64,000 nt of DNA from Trifolium pratense (lineage: Eukaryota; Streptophyta; Magnoliopsida; Fabales; Fabaceae). Positions 22,271 to 33,964 of the stretch are shown here, in pieces (position 1 is the first letter of the stretch; the number at the start of each line of letters is the position of its first letter). The notes below the pieces were generated by a model that saw only the letters and a program-made list of their open reading frames with translations, was not told where the DNA came from and did no database searches. Location of the stretch: positions 46,646,856 through 46,710,855 of the forward strand of contig NC_060063.1 of assembly GCF_020283565.1 (NCBI RefSeq), in the 5' to 3' direction. A program made the translations under genes and the position numbers.

Positions 22271-22696
22271 TTACTGACGAGTAAATGTTTTCTAGGAGAT
22301 TCTGTTGGGAATGTACTTTCAAGATATCCTGTCTAAGGATTCTTCAAGAGACTCGCTGGGGAGAAAGCTGAACATCTTTCAATTCAGACTTGCTGGGGAA
22401 AAGGTGACTTCAACTTGCTCGTGGTTGAAAACTGAAGGTTGTACTCTGCGGGGAGAAACCTTTTGAATCTGCTTTTATGCATGCATGCTTTGGATGATGC
22501 AATGATTGTTTATGCATGTTTTAATGCCTAAAGACGCAAAGTTAACGCAGATGAATTTGTTGACTCATGATATGCATGATATGTCTTTGTTTGTTGGGCA
22601 CATTGTTGGTGCATGTAATGAAATGCATGAAGTGGAATGCATGACTAGTGCATGTGATGATTATTGGGATGCGTAGAAATTGAATTTTTACGAACT

Positions 22697-23296
22697 GGTG
22701 CTAATGACAATTGGGCTTAAACAGGTGCCAATGGTGATTAGGCTGCGGATGGTGCCAAACGAGGTTGGGCTTTTAAGGGTACCAATAACGATTGGATTTT
22801 GAGTTGGTGCCAATAACGATTGGACTTTCAGGGTGCCAATAATGATTGGACTTTTGAGTTGGTACCAATAACAATTGGATTCTTGAGGTGTGCCAATAAC
22901 GATTGGACTTTTAATGGGATATTAATGACAATTGGATTTTTTGTGGATGCCAATAACGATTGGACTTTTTGCTGGGTACCAATAACGATTGGATTTTGGG
23001 TGTGCCAATGACGATTGGACTTTGAGTGGGTGCCAATAACAATTGGACTTTTGAGAGATGCCAATAACAATCAGACTTTGGGGGGATGCCAATAACGATT
23101 GGACTTTTGAGAGATGCCAATAACAATTGGACTTTGGGGTACCAATAACGATTGGATTTTTGAGTGGATGACAATTGGATTTTTGAGGTGCGCCAATAAC
23201 AATTGGACTTAGCTGGGTACCAATAACAATTGGATTTTAGGTGTGCCAATGACGATTGGACTTTGCTGGGTACCAATAACAATTGGATTTTGGGTG
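22697..23296. repeat. Array of about 27-bp units with the dyad CCAAT-N4-ATTGG
   Basis: About twenty units follow the pattern GTGCCAATAACGATTGGACT with changes. The core CCAATAACGATTGG places CCAAT on both strands in each unit. Spacers vary between 10 and 16 bp, mostly G/T-rich. Non-coding; the open frames here come from the periodicity. Confidence 0.9.
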
Positions 23297-25341
23297 TGTT
23301 TGATTTGCTGTCTGGCTGTGAGGTTATTGAGTTTGTGGTATGGGGCATACCAGATGAATGAAATGACATGATTAATGCGTGATGTCGATTTGCTAGAATG
23401 AAATGACATGATTAATGCATGAAGATGATTAATGCGATGATTTGCATGTTACTATGAACGCCCCTGCAGTGGGTGAGGATTGGTTTAGAACCGGTGAATG
23501 TTCAAGGCTTTTTGTGGAAAGGTGGCCTGATATTGTGTCAACATAATCCCGACGCCCATTCCGGACTCAACAGTTACGGATGTATGCTAGATTTGGCTTG
23601 GCCGCCTTGAAGGTATAAGGAGGAGTTGCCCCTGTGTAACCTATCTTGCCCCAGTCTATTGGGTCTTGAAGTGATTAGCCAATTTATTGATATTGGTGCC
23701 CCTTTTTTAGGAGGTATGTTCTTGATCAAACTGACGTTTGGAGGTGCAACCCTGATTGCCCCATTCTTGAAATGTTTTTGGTCGGACTGACAGGTCTTCA
23801 GGTGCCCCTAGTCATGAATGTTCGCTCTTGATTGGCAGGATCAAAAGGTGATTTGCCCCTTATCAGGAACATCTCGAGCTAGTTTGATAGGTCTTGAACA
23901 CCTGGGTTTTGATGCAGCTTCCATGATATGGTCTTGAGCATTTTTCCCGTACTGAATGACCCTTCTAGGGAATGTCCCTCTTGGTTAATTGAAGTTCCGA
24001 TATAGTTGCCCCAGATTGGACCGAACTTCTTGCTGATCACTTGGTGACTGCTCATAGTTGAAACTTCCTTTTTGTTAAGTGCTGATTTGCAGATAAACCT
24101 GTTTATTCAAAATTGTAATTCTAATGCAATGTTCATGCTAGTTTTGAAATCAATATTGAGATGAAATTGATGTGTAGTGGATGAATATTGCGAAAGAGGG
24201 TGTGAAAATATGATATCAACACTGATGATTTACAAAAGATCTTGGGAGTCAGGTTAACGCAACCTTGCAACCGCATGCTTTCGAAATAAACCTTACTTCA
24301 ATTAGGTCTTTTGAGGGTTGTAACGTGGCCTGGTTCACGGTTTTTGAATAAAAGGATATAAGGCTCAAAATTTAATTTTAGCCCAACCCATTCTCCATGA
24401 TGTTCTTCGGTCCTACGTTCAATTAACTCAACTCATGCACTCAAGTTCCAAGAGATTTTGGAAATGCGATGATGAGGATACAATGGCTCAGAGGTCAATG
24501 ATGCTTTTTGACTTGGCAGTCACTTACTTTTTTTTTGGTCACATGATTTTGTTTTCATTGGTGATACTCTTTTTTGTTTGTAATCCCTAATTTTTGCCTG
24601 AACTATTTTTGAGTTTCTAGTCCACCGGGATGCCCTAATTTTTGCCTAAGTCATTTTGAGTTTTGACTTAGCGGGCTTTTCTTTCTTCTTTTTGTTGGAG
24701 AATTGTGACTGCCTTGATAAAGGTCGATGAAAACAAATTCTCTTTTTGACTCTTTTTTATTTCCTTGAGATTGTGTGATGCGTTCAAGGTAGAAAATGTG
24801 ATTGATCCTCGAATGAGATGTTCTTCTCTTGAAACTCGAACGCATGGTCGAATTAACTGAACACTACCCTGCCCCGGGTTAAAATTGCGGGTTTTTTCGT
24901 ATAGAAAGAAACACCAACTTCTAGGCTCAACATGGGTGACTACGGATTATCTTCCTTATTTCTCCGGTGTTTGGGGATTTGAAACAATGCCTTACATCAT
25001 CAACAAAGTTTTATCCGAAAGCATACTGTAGCAATTTTGGTTATTTCGTTTTTCATCATTCTCCCTCCAATCTTTATTCAAACAGATTTGATAATGAAAG
25101 AAATGAAATGAGTGAAATATATAATTATTGCTTTTGTGGAGAAGAAGAGAAAAGTGAATGAACATGAAAAGATTAATTCAAAACATGCATTATTATTCCA
25201 TTATGATTACTATTGCGAATAAACAAGTTTAAACACAAATCAAACTCTTGCAAATAGGAAAATTACAAAAATGAAAACAGCATAATGATAATCAATCCTT
25301 GAGGTTGATTCCTTTTTGACCGGTTGGCAACCTTTAAACTT
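23297..25341. other. Ogre-derived element: non-coding region after gag
   Basis: About 2 kb in the position of pol. I found no catalytic motif of protease, reverse transcriptase or integrase on either strand. The phrase CCCTAATTTTTGCCT recurs at about 24590 and 24633. Origin unknown; it may be foreign filler or diverged 3' untranslated sequence. Confidence 0.5.
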
Positions 25342-26712
25342 TTAGACGGCCTCTAGCAGCAGACTATCTTTCACATTTGGCTTGCCATCCTTGAAAGTCA
25401 AGACCTTCCCGTCGATGAGCTCTTGTACTAGATGTTTGAATGCTATGCAGTTATCAATGGAATGACCTTCAGCACCCATATGAAACTCACATTTAGCTTT
25501 ATCATCATACCAAGCCGGAAGCGGTGGTGTCATGGGTTTTAGAGCCCTGGGAATTACCATTCCATTGTGCACTAGATATGGAAGAAGTTGACCATATGAC
25601 ATAGGAATCAGATCAAAGACCTTTCTTTTGGGAGTGGCAGCATTGGTTTCCTCCTCCTTCATTTTGGTGAAACTGTTTGCAGGATCTTTTGAGGTATATT
25701 GATTGCCTACAGCGGCTTGAATCTTACCACTCTTGATTCCCATTTCAATCCTCTCACCTATCTTCACCATATCAGAAAAACCAGATGAAACACTGCCAAC
25801 CATCTTTTCAAAATACGCCCCTTGTAGAGTGTTAGTGAATATGTCCACTAGTTCGGCTTCTAAGAGTGGGGGATGTACTTGTGCAGCCAACTCTCTCCAA
25901 CGTTGAGCATAAACCCTAAATGACTCGCCCTCCTCTTGAGACATGTTTTGTAACTGAGTACGATCCGGAGCCATGTCAATGTTGTATTGGTACTGCTTAA
26001 TGAAAGCATTTGCCAAATCACTCCATGACTGGATACGACTCCCCTCCAATTGCACGTACCAATTGAGTGATGCCCCAGTGAGGCTATCTTGGAAGCAATG
26101 CATCATGAGTTTGTCATCTTTAGCATAGGAGGCCATCTTCCGACTATACATAATCAAATGATTCTTTGGACAGCTAAGACCTTTATACTTCTCAAAATCA
26201 GGGACCTTAAACTTTGGCGGAAGCACCAAGTCTGGCACTAAACACATATTTGCAAGGTCTATGGGGTCACCTCCACCTTCCATCATGCTTAGACGGTCTT
26301 CAATAGCCTTGAATTTCTGTCGAGCTTCCTCCAGCTGAGGAACATTAGAATTAACCTTTGGCACATCATCTAATAACCCTAGACTCTGATAAGCATTTCT
26401 GGGATCATCCAGATTCTCTTGTTGTGAAACAAAACCTTGTTGGACCAGAGGGACTCTAGTCTGGGTATTCTGAGGAGACTGTTGAACTTCAACCCGATTC
26501 TGTGGAGTATACCCAACGGGCAAACCAAAAGTTGGCCAAACTGTGTTTACTGCTGAAGTTCCTCCTTTGGGTGCGGGAACCGCGGTTTCAACCACAACTG
26601 GCTGCGCTGGTTTGTTCAGATTAATCAACAACTCAAGAGCCTTGTCCAATTTTTCAGTCAATTGTGCTACCTCGCCCTTCAAAGCATCGTGCTGGTCTTG
26701 CCAATTCTCCAT
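25342..26712 (-). CDS. Ogre-type Gag protein
   Basis: Start chosen at ATG 26712 (MENWQDQHDAL); the frame is open nine codons further upstream from a TTG. The N-terminus has a coiled-coil stretch with leucine heptads. A proline/glutamine-rich linker follows, then the gag core VPDFEKYKGLSCPKNHLIMY, LNWYVQLE and QEEGESFRVYAQRWRELAAQ, all signatures of Ogre/Tat gag. It ends with a C/H-containing stretch (KCEFHMGAEGHSIDNC) that may act as a zinc knuckle. About 456 aa, open and undamaged, so it could still make particles, but without linked enzymes. Confidence 0.85.
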   Translation of the reverse strand: MENWQDQHDALKGEVAQLTEKLDKALELLINLNKPAQPVVVETAVPAPKGGTSAVNTVWPTFGLPVGYTPQNRVEVQQSPQNTQTRVPLVQQGFVSQQENLDDPRNAYQSLGLLDDVPKVNSNVPQLEEARQKFKAIEDRLSMMEGGGDPIDLANMCLVPDLVLPPKFKVPDFEKYKGLSCPKNHLIMYSRKMASYAKDDKLMMHCFQDSLTGASLNWYVQLEGSRIQSWSDLANAFIKQYQYNIDMAPDRTQLQNMSQEEGESFRVYAQRWRELAAQVHPPLLEAELVDIFTNTLQGAYFEKMVGSVSSGFSDMVKIGERIEMGIKSGKIQAAVGNQYTSKDPANSFTKMKEEETNAATPKRKVFDLIPMSYGQLLPYLVHNGMVIPRALKPMTPPLPAWYDDKAKCEFHMGAEGHSIDNCIAFKHLVQELIDGKVLTFKDGKPNVKDSLLLEAV

Positions 26713-26739
26713 GACTAGTCTTGAGACGTTTCTTGTCAA

Positions 26740-27715
26740 ATACCGGCGTCGGGAATATGACTGGTTATATGAACGAATGGAATGAGATGCAATTTATGAA
26801 TGAAAATGCATGCGAAATTTTTAATTCCTTTTTTTAGTCATTTTGGTTTAAGTGAACCGTAGACACATAGTTATCATAAATGTTTCGGGATATAAGAAAA
26901 ATTCAAACTTTTACTTCCCATGATTTAAAAACCTTATGCTTATGTAACTAGTGTCTATTTAGTTCCTTGAAAGCCAAAATGTACATGCATGATTACTGTT
27001 ATGGATGCAAGGATGCAAATAGTATGTCATGCAGCAGATCAAGCGAACCGTAACAGATTAGGTGTAAATTTTGAAGGCCAACGGTTCAGAGTTACCTGCA
27101 ACCCATCCCAATCTCACATGTTTGTTCTAGGTTTGACACCGTTCCTAAATTCATAGGTAAATCTTTAGGAGATGATGTTCGTGTTGCAACGGCTCATAAC
27201 AAACATCTACTAAAGATAAACCTCCTCTAGGTGAAGTTGGTACATCAACCGGGAAGGTCAACATAACGCAACCATCGACTCGGTTCTTAAACAGAGGTTC
27301 AAGGTCATAGGTTTTTTAAAAAGGTCCCCAAGGTCACGGATCCATCCAGGGAACGTTTCGGTCCTCGAGTCATACGTCAGGCGAACCGATATCCCTAAGA
27401 CGAATCTACCCCAAGTGGGAGTATCATGCCAACCCTCGAGTCATACGTCAGGCGAGCTAGCAATCAACCCCCGATGTGTCTTAAGTTTTCCTCAAGTCCG
27501 GGTATAGGACTTTTCACTCAGTAACCAAGTAACCGGCCCAAGTGGGCAAAAGGAAAAAGAAAGGAGATGAAGCAGAAGAGACAGATATAGCAGATAATAT
27601 CCAAGCAAATATGCAATATAATATTAAAAGCAATAACGCAAAAATGTAAATAACATACATTAAAGCAAACAAGCGAAAACCCCCTAAATTAGGCTTAACT
27701 CTCAAAAGGTTTTAT
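26740..27715. other. Ogre-derived element: 5' leader
   Basis: About 1 kb between primer site and gag. Ogre normally has an extra ORF here; none is present. Two copies of CTCGAGTCATACGTCAGGCG lie at about 27364 and 27434, matching the repeated motif of the LTR. Confidence 0.55.
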
Positions 27716-27733
27716 TCCCCAGCAGAGTCGCCA
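27716..27733 (-). other. Primer-binding site, tRNA-Arg type
   Basis: On the minus strand TGGCGACTCTGCTGGGGA lies two bases from the 5' LTR. This type of site is known for Ogre elements, which use a tRNA-Arg primer. Confidence 0.85.
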
Positions 27734-27735
27734 GC

Positions 27736-30080
27736 TGTCGCGGCGCGAAAAATATCCTCGAGTGTAAACACTCGAGAAGAAACAGAGTCGCCACCGAATT
27801 TTATTTATCCCAAAGAGGGGAAAGGAAAATATCGAGAAAACCTTGAGGGGTGAGAAAAAGGGTTCGGGAGTTGGTTATGCGAGGGGAAGGTATTAGCACC
27901 CCTCACATCCGTTGTACTCAACGGGAACCTTTTAGAGGGAAATTGTTTGTTTGCTTTAATGTGTTTTTTAATGTTTGCTTGATTACTCGTTTCTTGCTTC
28001 ATCGATAGAAAAAGTTTGTTTTTATTATTATTTATGTTATTATGGATGCGGGGAAAAAGGTTTTGTTTTTTATTATTGTGCCCGACAAGATGTTGAATCC
28101 TGCTCCTACGTATTCCCAGCTGCAATGGAAAAATCAGGGTTTCGTAGTTCATGGTAAAAAATGTTTGTGGGTTGATTGTTTTTAGACGTATGACGTCTAA
28201 GTCGCATTCTCGTAGTTAAACTCTGCTTGTATGCTCGCACAATGGAGGCTTAAGCGTTATTTGTATTACGAAGAATGTCGCATTCTTGTATTTAAACGCT
28301 GCTTGTATGCTCGCACGGTGGAGGCTTTAGCGTTGTTTGTGTTACGGAGAATGGACGAAAACGTCACCCGTTTTGTGAAAAGGGTTTTACTTTTACTGCG
28401 CGCGAGGGCAGTGAAAAAGGTTTGAGTGTGTTGAGTTGATTTTATGAGTTTTTGTGAAAATGTTTGAGAATGAGGATGGTCCGAGACGCGAGTCATACGT
28501 CAGGGCCTCGGAACCATCCGGGTAGAGAAAGTCATACGGCAGTCCCTTCCTTTTTCATCCTTTTAATCTTAAGTCGTTTTAGTTTGATTTAACGAAATCA
28601 AAAGAAAAGATTAAGAGATATTTTTACGTGCTTTAAGGTTGGAGAATGAGAATGGTCCGAGACACGAGTCATACGTCAGGGCCTCGGAACCATTCGGGTA
28701 GAGAAAGTCATACGTCAGTCCCTTCCTTTTTCATTCTATTTATTGAGTTTTTTACGAGCAAATCAAGCAAACAAAAATATATACATATATGCGCCAATTG
28801 AAGCTTTTTGTTATCCTCGTCAATTTTGCTCAAATCGCATTTATTACAAGTAAGAAAAAAGTTGAGTTTTGGGGTTTTTTCAAGAAATAAGCACTTATTT
28901 AAATAAGCACTTAAAAATGGACAAAAACGCCACTGGGGTGCAGAATGGGTTCTGGGGGTGAAGCAATAGCAATCTGCAGCACCAGGCCCAGCCCAGACTA
29001 AATCGTCCAAACAAGAAAAGAGCAAAACAAAAATTAATCAGGTACAGCGTTAAGATAAGGGTGTATGGTAGGCTTCCCGGATCTAGGCCTTTTGATTTGA
29101 TCAAATGGCTTGGATTTAAAAATCCACTAACAGATCTCGGCCTTACATCCGATCTAACGATTGTGTTTTAAAAATAAAGGGATGGGGGGCGCGCTGAGCA
29201 AGAAAGGGGGGTACAATGAGTAACAACTCATCTTCCTCACCTCTTCTTCCTCACGACAGTAACAAAACTTCCATTAAAGCTCAAACGGAGCTTTTCGAAA
29301 AAAACATTTTGGCCTCAAAAACCATAAAAGAATACACTATTTCGCTTCATTTTTCGCACTGATCATGAATCTATGCTTAGATTTCACAGTGGAGGCTTAT
29401 AATTCGAAAAAACGGAACAACAACTTGAGAACTCAAAAACCAAAATATGATTTTAAGCAAGCTTAAGCAAAATTAACGAATGGAAAAGCTTCAGTGGGTG
29501 TTCATGAGTAAAAAACGTTTAGAAACCTACTTGTTTTGAGCTTTGTATCAGTGGGTGTGTTAACCCCTTTTTCTTGGCAATTTTGGAGTTTTGGGTAGGC
29601 TTTTCTGGACGGTTTTCTTTCGTTTTTCCTTGTGTGTTTCGCTACTGTTATGTGTTAGAAGATATTAGTGAAAGAAAATTGAAGTTTTAGGGTGGTTTGA
29701 ATGGATTTCGAAAATTTGGAAAAGTGGTGAAAATATGAGCTTTTTGGTTATTTTTCTGTCTCTGTTTTTTCTCAAAAATCGCCTCCCTTTGTTCTTAATT
29801 CTGCTATCAATTTATAGAGAGTGTTGCTGAGCTCTCATGTCCAGTGGATAAAATGGAGTTTGGATTTTCTATTGTTTTGGCACAAAATGTGGTTTTGGCA
29901 GGGATCAAAAGGGAATGGAGTGGCTGCACTTTTGCTTTGAGTGCATTCATGGGGAAGACTGAACTTATTTTGGGAAAAGATCATGAAAAGAAGAAGCTGA
30001 AAATAAGGGATGAAGGAGGCGCATAGCAGCAACAACAGTGTTGTTGTTTTTTTCTCTTCTTTTTTTTTTTAATTTTTGAT

Positions 30081-30114
<34 letters not shown>

Positions 30115-30196
30115 GAAAATAAGTGAAAAATAGAAAAATAATTGAAAAATAAAAAAATAATTGTAAAAAGAGGTAGGACAAAATTAGGGTATGACA
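27736..30196 (-). repeat. 5' LTR of the Ogre-derived element
   Basis: 2461 bp, same length and apparently same sequence as 19166-21626, including the (TAA)n tract, which normally changes fast. Confidence 0.9.
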
Positions 30197-32560
30197 ATAT
30201 ATTATCACAATCATATGTAATCTCCCAACTAGCATGTCAACACATATATTTCATCAAATACTATGTCAGACAAGTAACCTCATGTATTCATCACGAACTC
30301 ATATCGAGAATACATAATACAAACATGCCAAGCACTCACAAATAGTGTACAAACAAACACACAAAGCATTCACAACAACAAGCATACAATTATGCTATCG
30401 ACGGAATTTAATACGGAAGTAAGAAGGTGCCCTTACCTCGGCAAGCTTCCAATTTCAAACAACTTCGAACAATTCTACACTTTCGCGCGCCCTAAAATAA
30501 GCAGCGTACAATCCATAAGTTTCTCCCAAAATATTTTAACGAAACTAAACCTATCCACAAAGGTCTAGAGGTGTCTAAGGCACTTCCTAACACTCTCGGA
30601 TAATGATTCCAAGTTCTCCCCATAGTGATTAAAAATTCCCGAAGTTAAATACACTATTTTTCACAAAACAAAATACATTTTTGTTTTCAAAGCATACCAT
30701 TGACCACTATGGTTTTAAACTTAGAAGAAGACATTTACACACCACAAAAGCATATGAAAACAACCTAAAAACTTTTCAAAAATATCTCGACAAAATAATC
30801 GAGTTTTTCTTGCGTCGCAAGTTTCAAGTTTTTCTTTCCAAAAACAATCCTATAATCATTCTTTTACCCACCTATGATCACTTCATCAAAAGCATGATCA
30901 TTTTTTCTCAAATGTGGACTTAGAAAAAATTTGGAAATTTCCCCCATTCACCTCCTTTAGGTTCGGCCAAGCAAAACCAAAATCCCACTTCCGCTCAAAA
31001 ATTTTCGCTTCCGAGAGCTTGGTAATATCCCATAATACCCCCAAGTCACTAATCCAAGCACCCAAAAATATTTCGGGCCAAGCCTCTAATTACGACAAAA
31101 TCAATTTTTGGTTCCCAAAGACAAAAACAACACATATATCATTTTTACCCAAAACTTTTTGATTGGTAATTCGCCCTAGGCCATGATTGTGCCTCCCACA
31201 AAGTCTTAACAAAATTTGAAAACTCCTCCTCACTTTTCACAATTTTTCTCATGACCAAAATTTTGAAAATAAAACCAACACTTCAAAGTTTTCCATACAA
31301 AACCCTAGTGATCATTCTACTAGTTCACATGGCCATGGAATTGATCAACCAAACCACTTTGAGCATCAAAACAAAAGTTTCTAAAAATATGTTCATCAAA
31401 CCTCAAGAACACACACAAAAATTATTTTTCTTGTTTCACAAAACAAAGTCCATAATCTAACATCCATTTCTCTACTAAGCTCATAAACAACACCAAAAAG
31501 AAAAGGACAAAACAATTTTTCAAAGTTATGATCATTTCAAATAACTTTTTCAAACCCTAACAAAAGATTTTGTGAAAACTTTAATCACCATGGAAATCAT
31601 CATCTACTAAGCTTAAACAAGCTAGTTTACCACTCATAAACACTTCTATGGAACCAAAACTAATTAAAACTAGATTCTAGAATATTTTCCTCAAGAACAT
31701 AATCATGGAAAACTCCTAAAATCTATGAGTTTAAACCAAACAAAAGAAGGGAGAAGGTTAGTTACCTTAAGCAAGTGATTCTCTACACTTTTCCTTAGAG
31801 CTTCCAAGCTTGAAATGGAACCAAATGGTGAAGAATGGAAAATTTGGTGAAGTTAGGGAATGGAAAAAGGCACTCACGGCCAAGACAAAGAAGAGGAGAG
31901 GTTTTGTGATATTTTCTAAGTCCACAAAATGTGTCAAAAGTCTCCTATGTAATAAGCTCATGATCAATTATATCCACTTGATCAAAAGGCAACTTCTCTA
32001 GGCCAATCCTAGCCCTCCATTTCACTTTAACAAATATCTAGATATTTTCTCTCACGCCCCATAGCTCTCGCGCGCCGCGACGAGCAAAACTCGTAAAAAC
32101 AGAAAACTTACGGAACGGAAGTCCGTCTTAAAATATTTCCAAAACTTATCGCCGAATCTTTTTCCGCGACTGTAATTTTCTTCCACACCCTTGAAAATTA
32201 TTCTCAGGACATATCCTAACTCGCGCAGATATATAAAACTTCCATCTAAAATTTTACTGAATTCAGAAACCGTAAAATTTTACAACAGCGGGTAAAATTC
32301 TCACTCGTTTTTCCAAAAGCGAGAATAATCCAAAACTCGTCATTCTGAATTTACATAAACCTTCTCATTCATAAAAGAGGATTACAACCCAAAAGTCTGT
32401 GTCTTTCCAGCGCACGAGCACAAAACAGACTCCATTTCAGCAAAAATCCTATTTTTGCGACGATACTCACTAAAATACTTAACCAAAAACCCTAAAACCT
32501 CTTAGCCATTATTTATTTCCTCACACAAAAGTACTGTGGAATTACGGGTCTTACAACCTC

Positions 32561-33173
32561 GAATTTAGAGAATGTTTTGAGGATTTGGGATTTGCGATGA
32601 GAATGTTTTTGAGGATTTGAGGATTTGGGATTTGTGATTTGGGATGAGAATGTCAAAAGGATGCAGGCCTAAAGATATGTTTCTTCGTGATTTGCGATGA
32701 AGGTTATCAAATGGATTTTTTTTTTGTTAAATTTTTTGAAGGATTTTCTTTTGGTAAAGAATAATACAATTTCATTTTGCCGCTTAAAGTGATTGCAATT
32801 ATTTATTGTTGGCGCTCAATTATTTTGGTTTAGGTCAATATCTTTAGACCACGCATAAAACAAGTGGTGTTTCAAATTACCAATATGTCATGGTTATATT
32901 GTGTATTGACGGTGGACTAAAGTGTTATTTATAGGCCACGGTTAAACAATGTTGCTATAGAATGACTATAGACCACCGTTTTTTCGTGGTAAAAAATGTC
33001 AACGGCTGAAAACCGTGGCTTAAATGGGGAACAGGTGATGGTTTATTAAAGAAACCTCAAATATGACGGTTTTTTATACGACGGTGCTAAAACCGTGGAA
33101 TATTACTGTTTTAGGCAACCCATTTTTAGATGTGGATAAATAAAGGGTGGTCAAACTCAAAAATGGTGTAGTG
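32561..33173. mobile_element. CACTA-like element, right part and terminus
   Basis: The right end, read inward, is CACTACACCATTTTTGAGTT, a standard CACTA terminal inverted repeat, ending at 33173. Subterminal GGCCACGG/AACCGTGG repeats run from about 32850. A closely similar copy of 32690-33173 is at 47641-48083. 32561-32690 has GGATTTGGGATTTGCGATGA repeats. Confidence 0.7.
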
Positions 33174-33873
33174 TTACTATAGTTTTCTACTAATAAACTT
33201 TAAATATTAGCATATAATTACAGTAGAAACTCTTTAAATTAATACTCGGTAAATTAATAAACTCTCTAAAATAATAAATTTGTCCGGTCCCAACTTGGGG
33301 CAATGTAAAAAATTGAAAAATTCGATAAAATAATAAGATAATAATTTTTCGGGAGATCCCTTTATAATTTTTGATCCCAGGAAAATCATAAATTAATAAT
33401 TCATAGAAACACAGTAGTTACTAATTAATAAACTCTCTATTGAAATATGATTAAATAGTTGTCTGTTTTCCTTTAAAGTTCAAAAGTCCTTATTGATTTC
33501 CAAAGCATATCAACACAGTAGTTATTAATGTAACGTTGAGTCTCAAGGTTCGCTGCATTGTAATTTTAAGAGGCATAGACTAATTTGCCTTTTTGTTTGG
33601 TATGTACAGTATAATTACTTAAAAACTCTTTAGATTAATAATTATTAATTTATCGATAAATTAATAACTCTCTAAATTAATAAATTTCTCCAGTCCTGAC
33701 ATTATTAATTTAAAGAGTTTCTACTGTATTCGTTTCGAAGAGTATTTTTAAAATATAAAATTATTATAATATTTACTATATTATACATACAATTACAAAT
33801 ATTATCGTCAAAGTTATGCCTCGTTATGCGTAAAACAACAATAAACTTTGTCATTCATTTTGGGACGAAAGAG
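33174..33873. mobile_element. Right arm of the Stowaway-like MITE, with an inserted MITE
   Basis: It runs from the CACTA terminus to TTGGGACGAAAGAG/TA. The arm without the 33221-33726 insert matches 48084-48299. Confidence 0.55.
33221..33726. mobile_element. Emigrant/pogo-like MITE
   Basis: Terminal inverted repeats of at least 24 bp begin CAGTAGAAACTCTTTAAATT. The element is flanked by TA on both sides, as in Tc1/mariner/pogo elements, and resembles Arabidopsis Emigrant (CAGTAAAACCTCTATAAATT). At 506 bp it encodes nothing. The matching site in the second copy of this region (about 48135) lacks it. Confidence 0.85.
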
Positions 33874-33964
33874 TAATTATTCTAGAATGTTTTCTGGTGT
33901 GAAATTCGTTAAAATTGCAGCAAGAAGATGGAAACTTACAATCACGTGTGAAGAAGGTGTAAGG

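Larger units (their letters stand above)
19166..30196 (-). mobile_element. Ogre-derived non-autonomous gypsy retrotransposon, recent
   Basis: The TSD ATATA lies at 19161-19165 and 30197-30201. The 2461-bp LTRs (19166-21626 and 27736-30196) have the same length and no difference that I noticed. The 5' LTR is on the right; TGTCATACCC starts it and CGCCGCGACA ends it, as in Ogre elements. The internal 6.1 kb holds the 18-base tRNA-Arg type primer site, a leader, a gag ORF and two tandem-repeat arrays. There is no protease, reverse transcriptase, RNase H or integrase. It landed inside an LTR of the 11949-32555 element. Confidence 0.9.
11949..32555 (-). mobile_element. Gypsy retrotransposon with 3.7-kb LTRs (Tekay/Del-like), pol deleted, hosting an Ogre-type insert
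   Basis: The TSD ACCTC lies at 11944-11948 and 32556-32560. LTR ends are TGTAAGACCC and GGGTGTTACA (minus strand). The 3' LTR is 11949-15623; the 5' LTR is 17874-32555 and is interrupted by the element at 19166-30196. Only 2.25 kb lies between the LTRs: a gag with two zinc knuckles and the first bases of protease. Reverse transcriptase, RNase H and integrase are gone, so it cannot move alone. Long LTRs, a double CCHC gag and an initiator-Met primer site suggest the Tekay/Del chromovirus lineage; without pol this stays tentative. Confidence 0.85.
17874..32555 (-). repeat. 5' LTR of the Tekay/Del-like element, interrupted
   Basis: The LTR is present as 17874-19165 and 30202-32555. The gap is the Ogre-derived element with its ATATA duplication. 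The net length is about 3646 bp. Confidence 0.9.

Noticed and set aside
21811..23296. CRISPR array
   Set aside because: Repeats with variable spacers look superficially similar, but units are 27-49 bp with imperfect repeats, the DNA is plant retroelement sequence and no cas genes exist.
22820..23409. Repetitive proteins encoded on both strands at 22820-23409
   Set aside because: They arise from the 27-bp tandem units, whose length lets several frames stay open.
25342..26712. Captured host gene in the Ogre-derived element
   Set aside because: The conserved core motifs are those of Ogre/Tat Gag, so it is the element's own gene.
19235..30035. Identical small ORF sets at 19235-21465 and 27805-30035
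   Set aside because: These are the same chance frames in the two LTRs of the Ogre-derived element, not duplicated genes.
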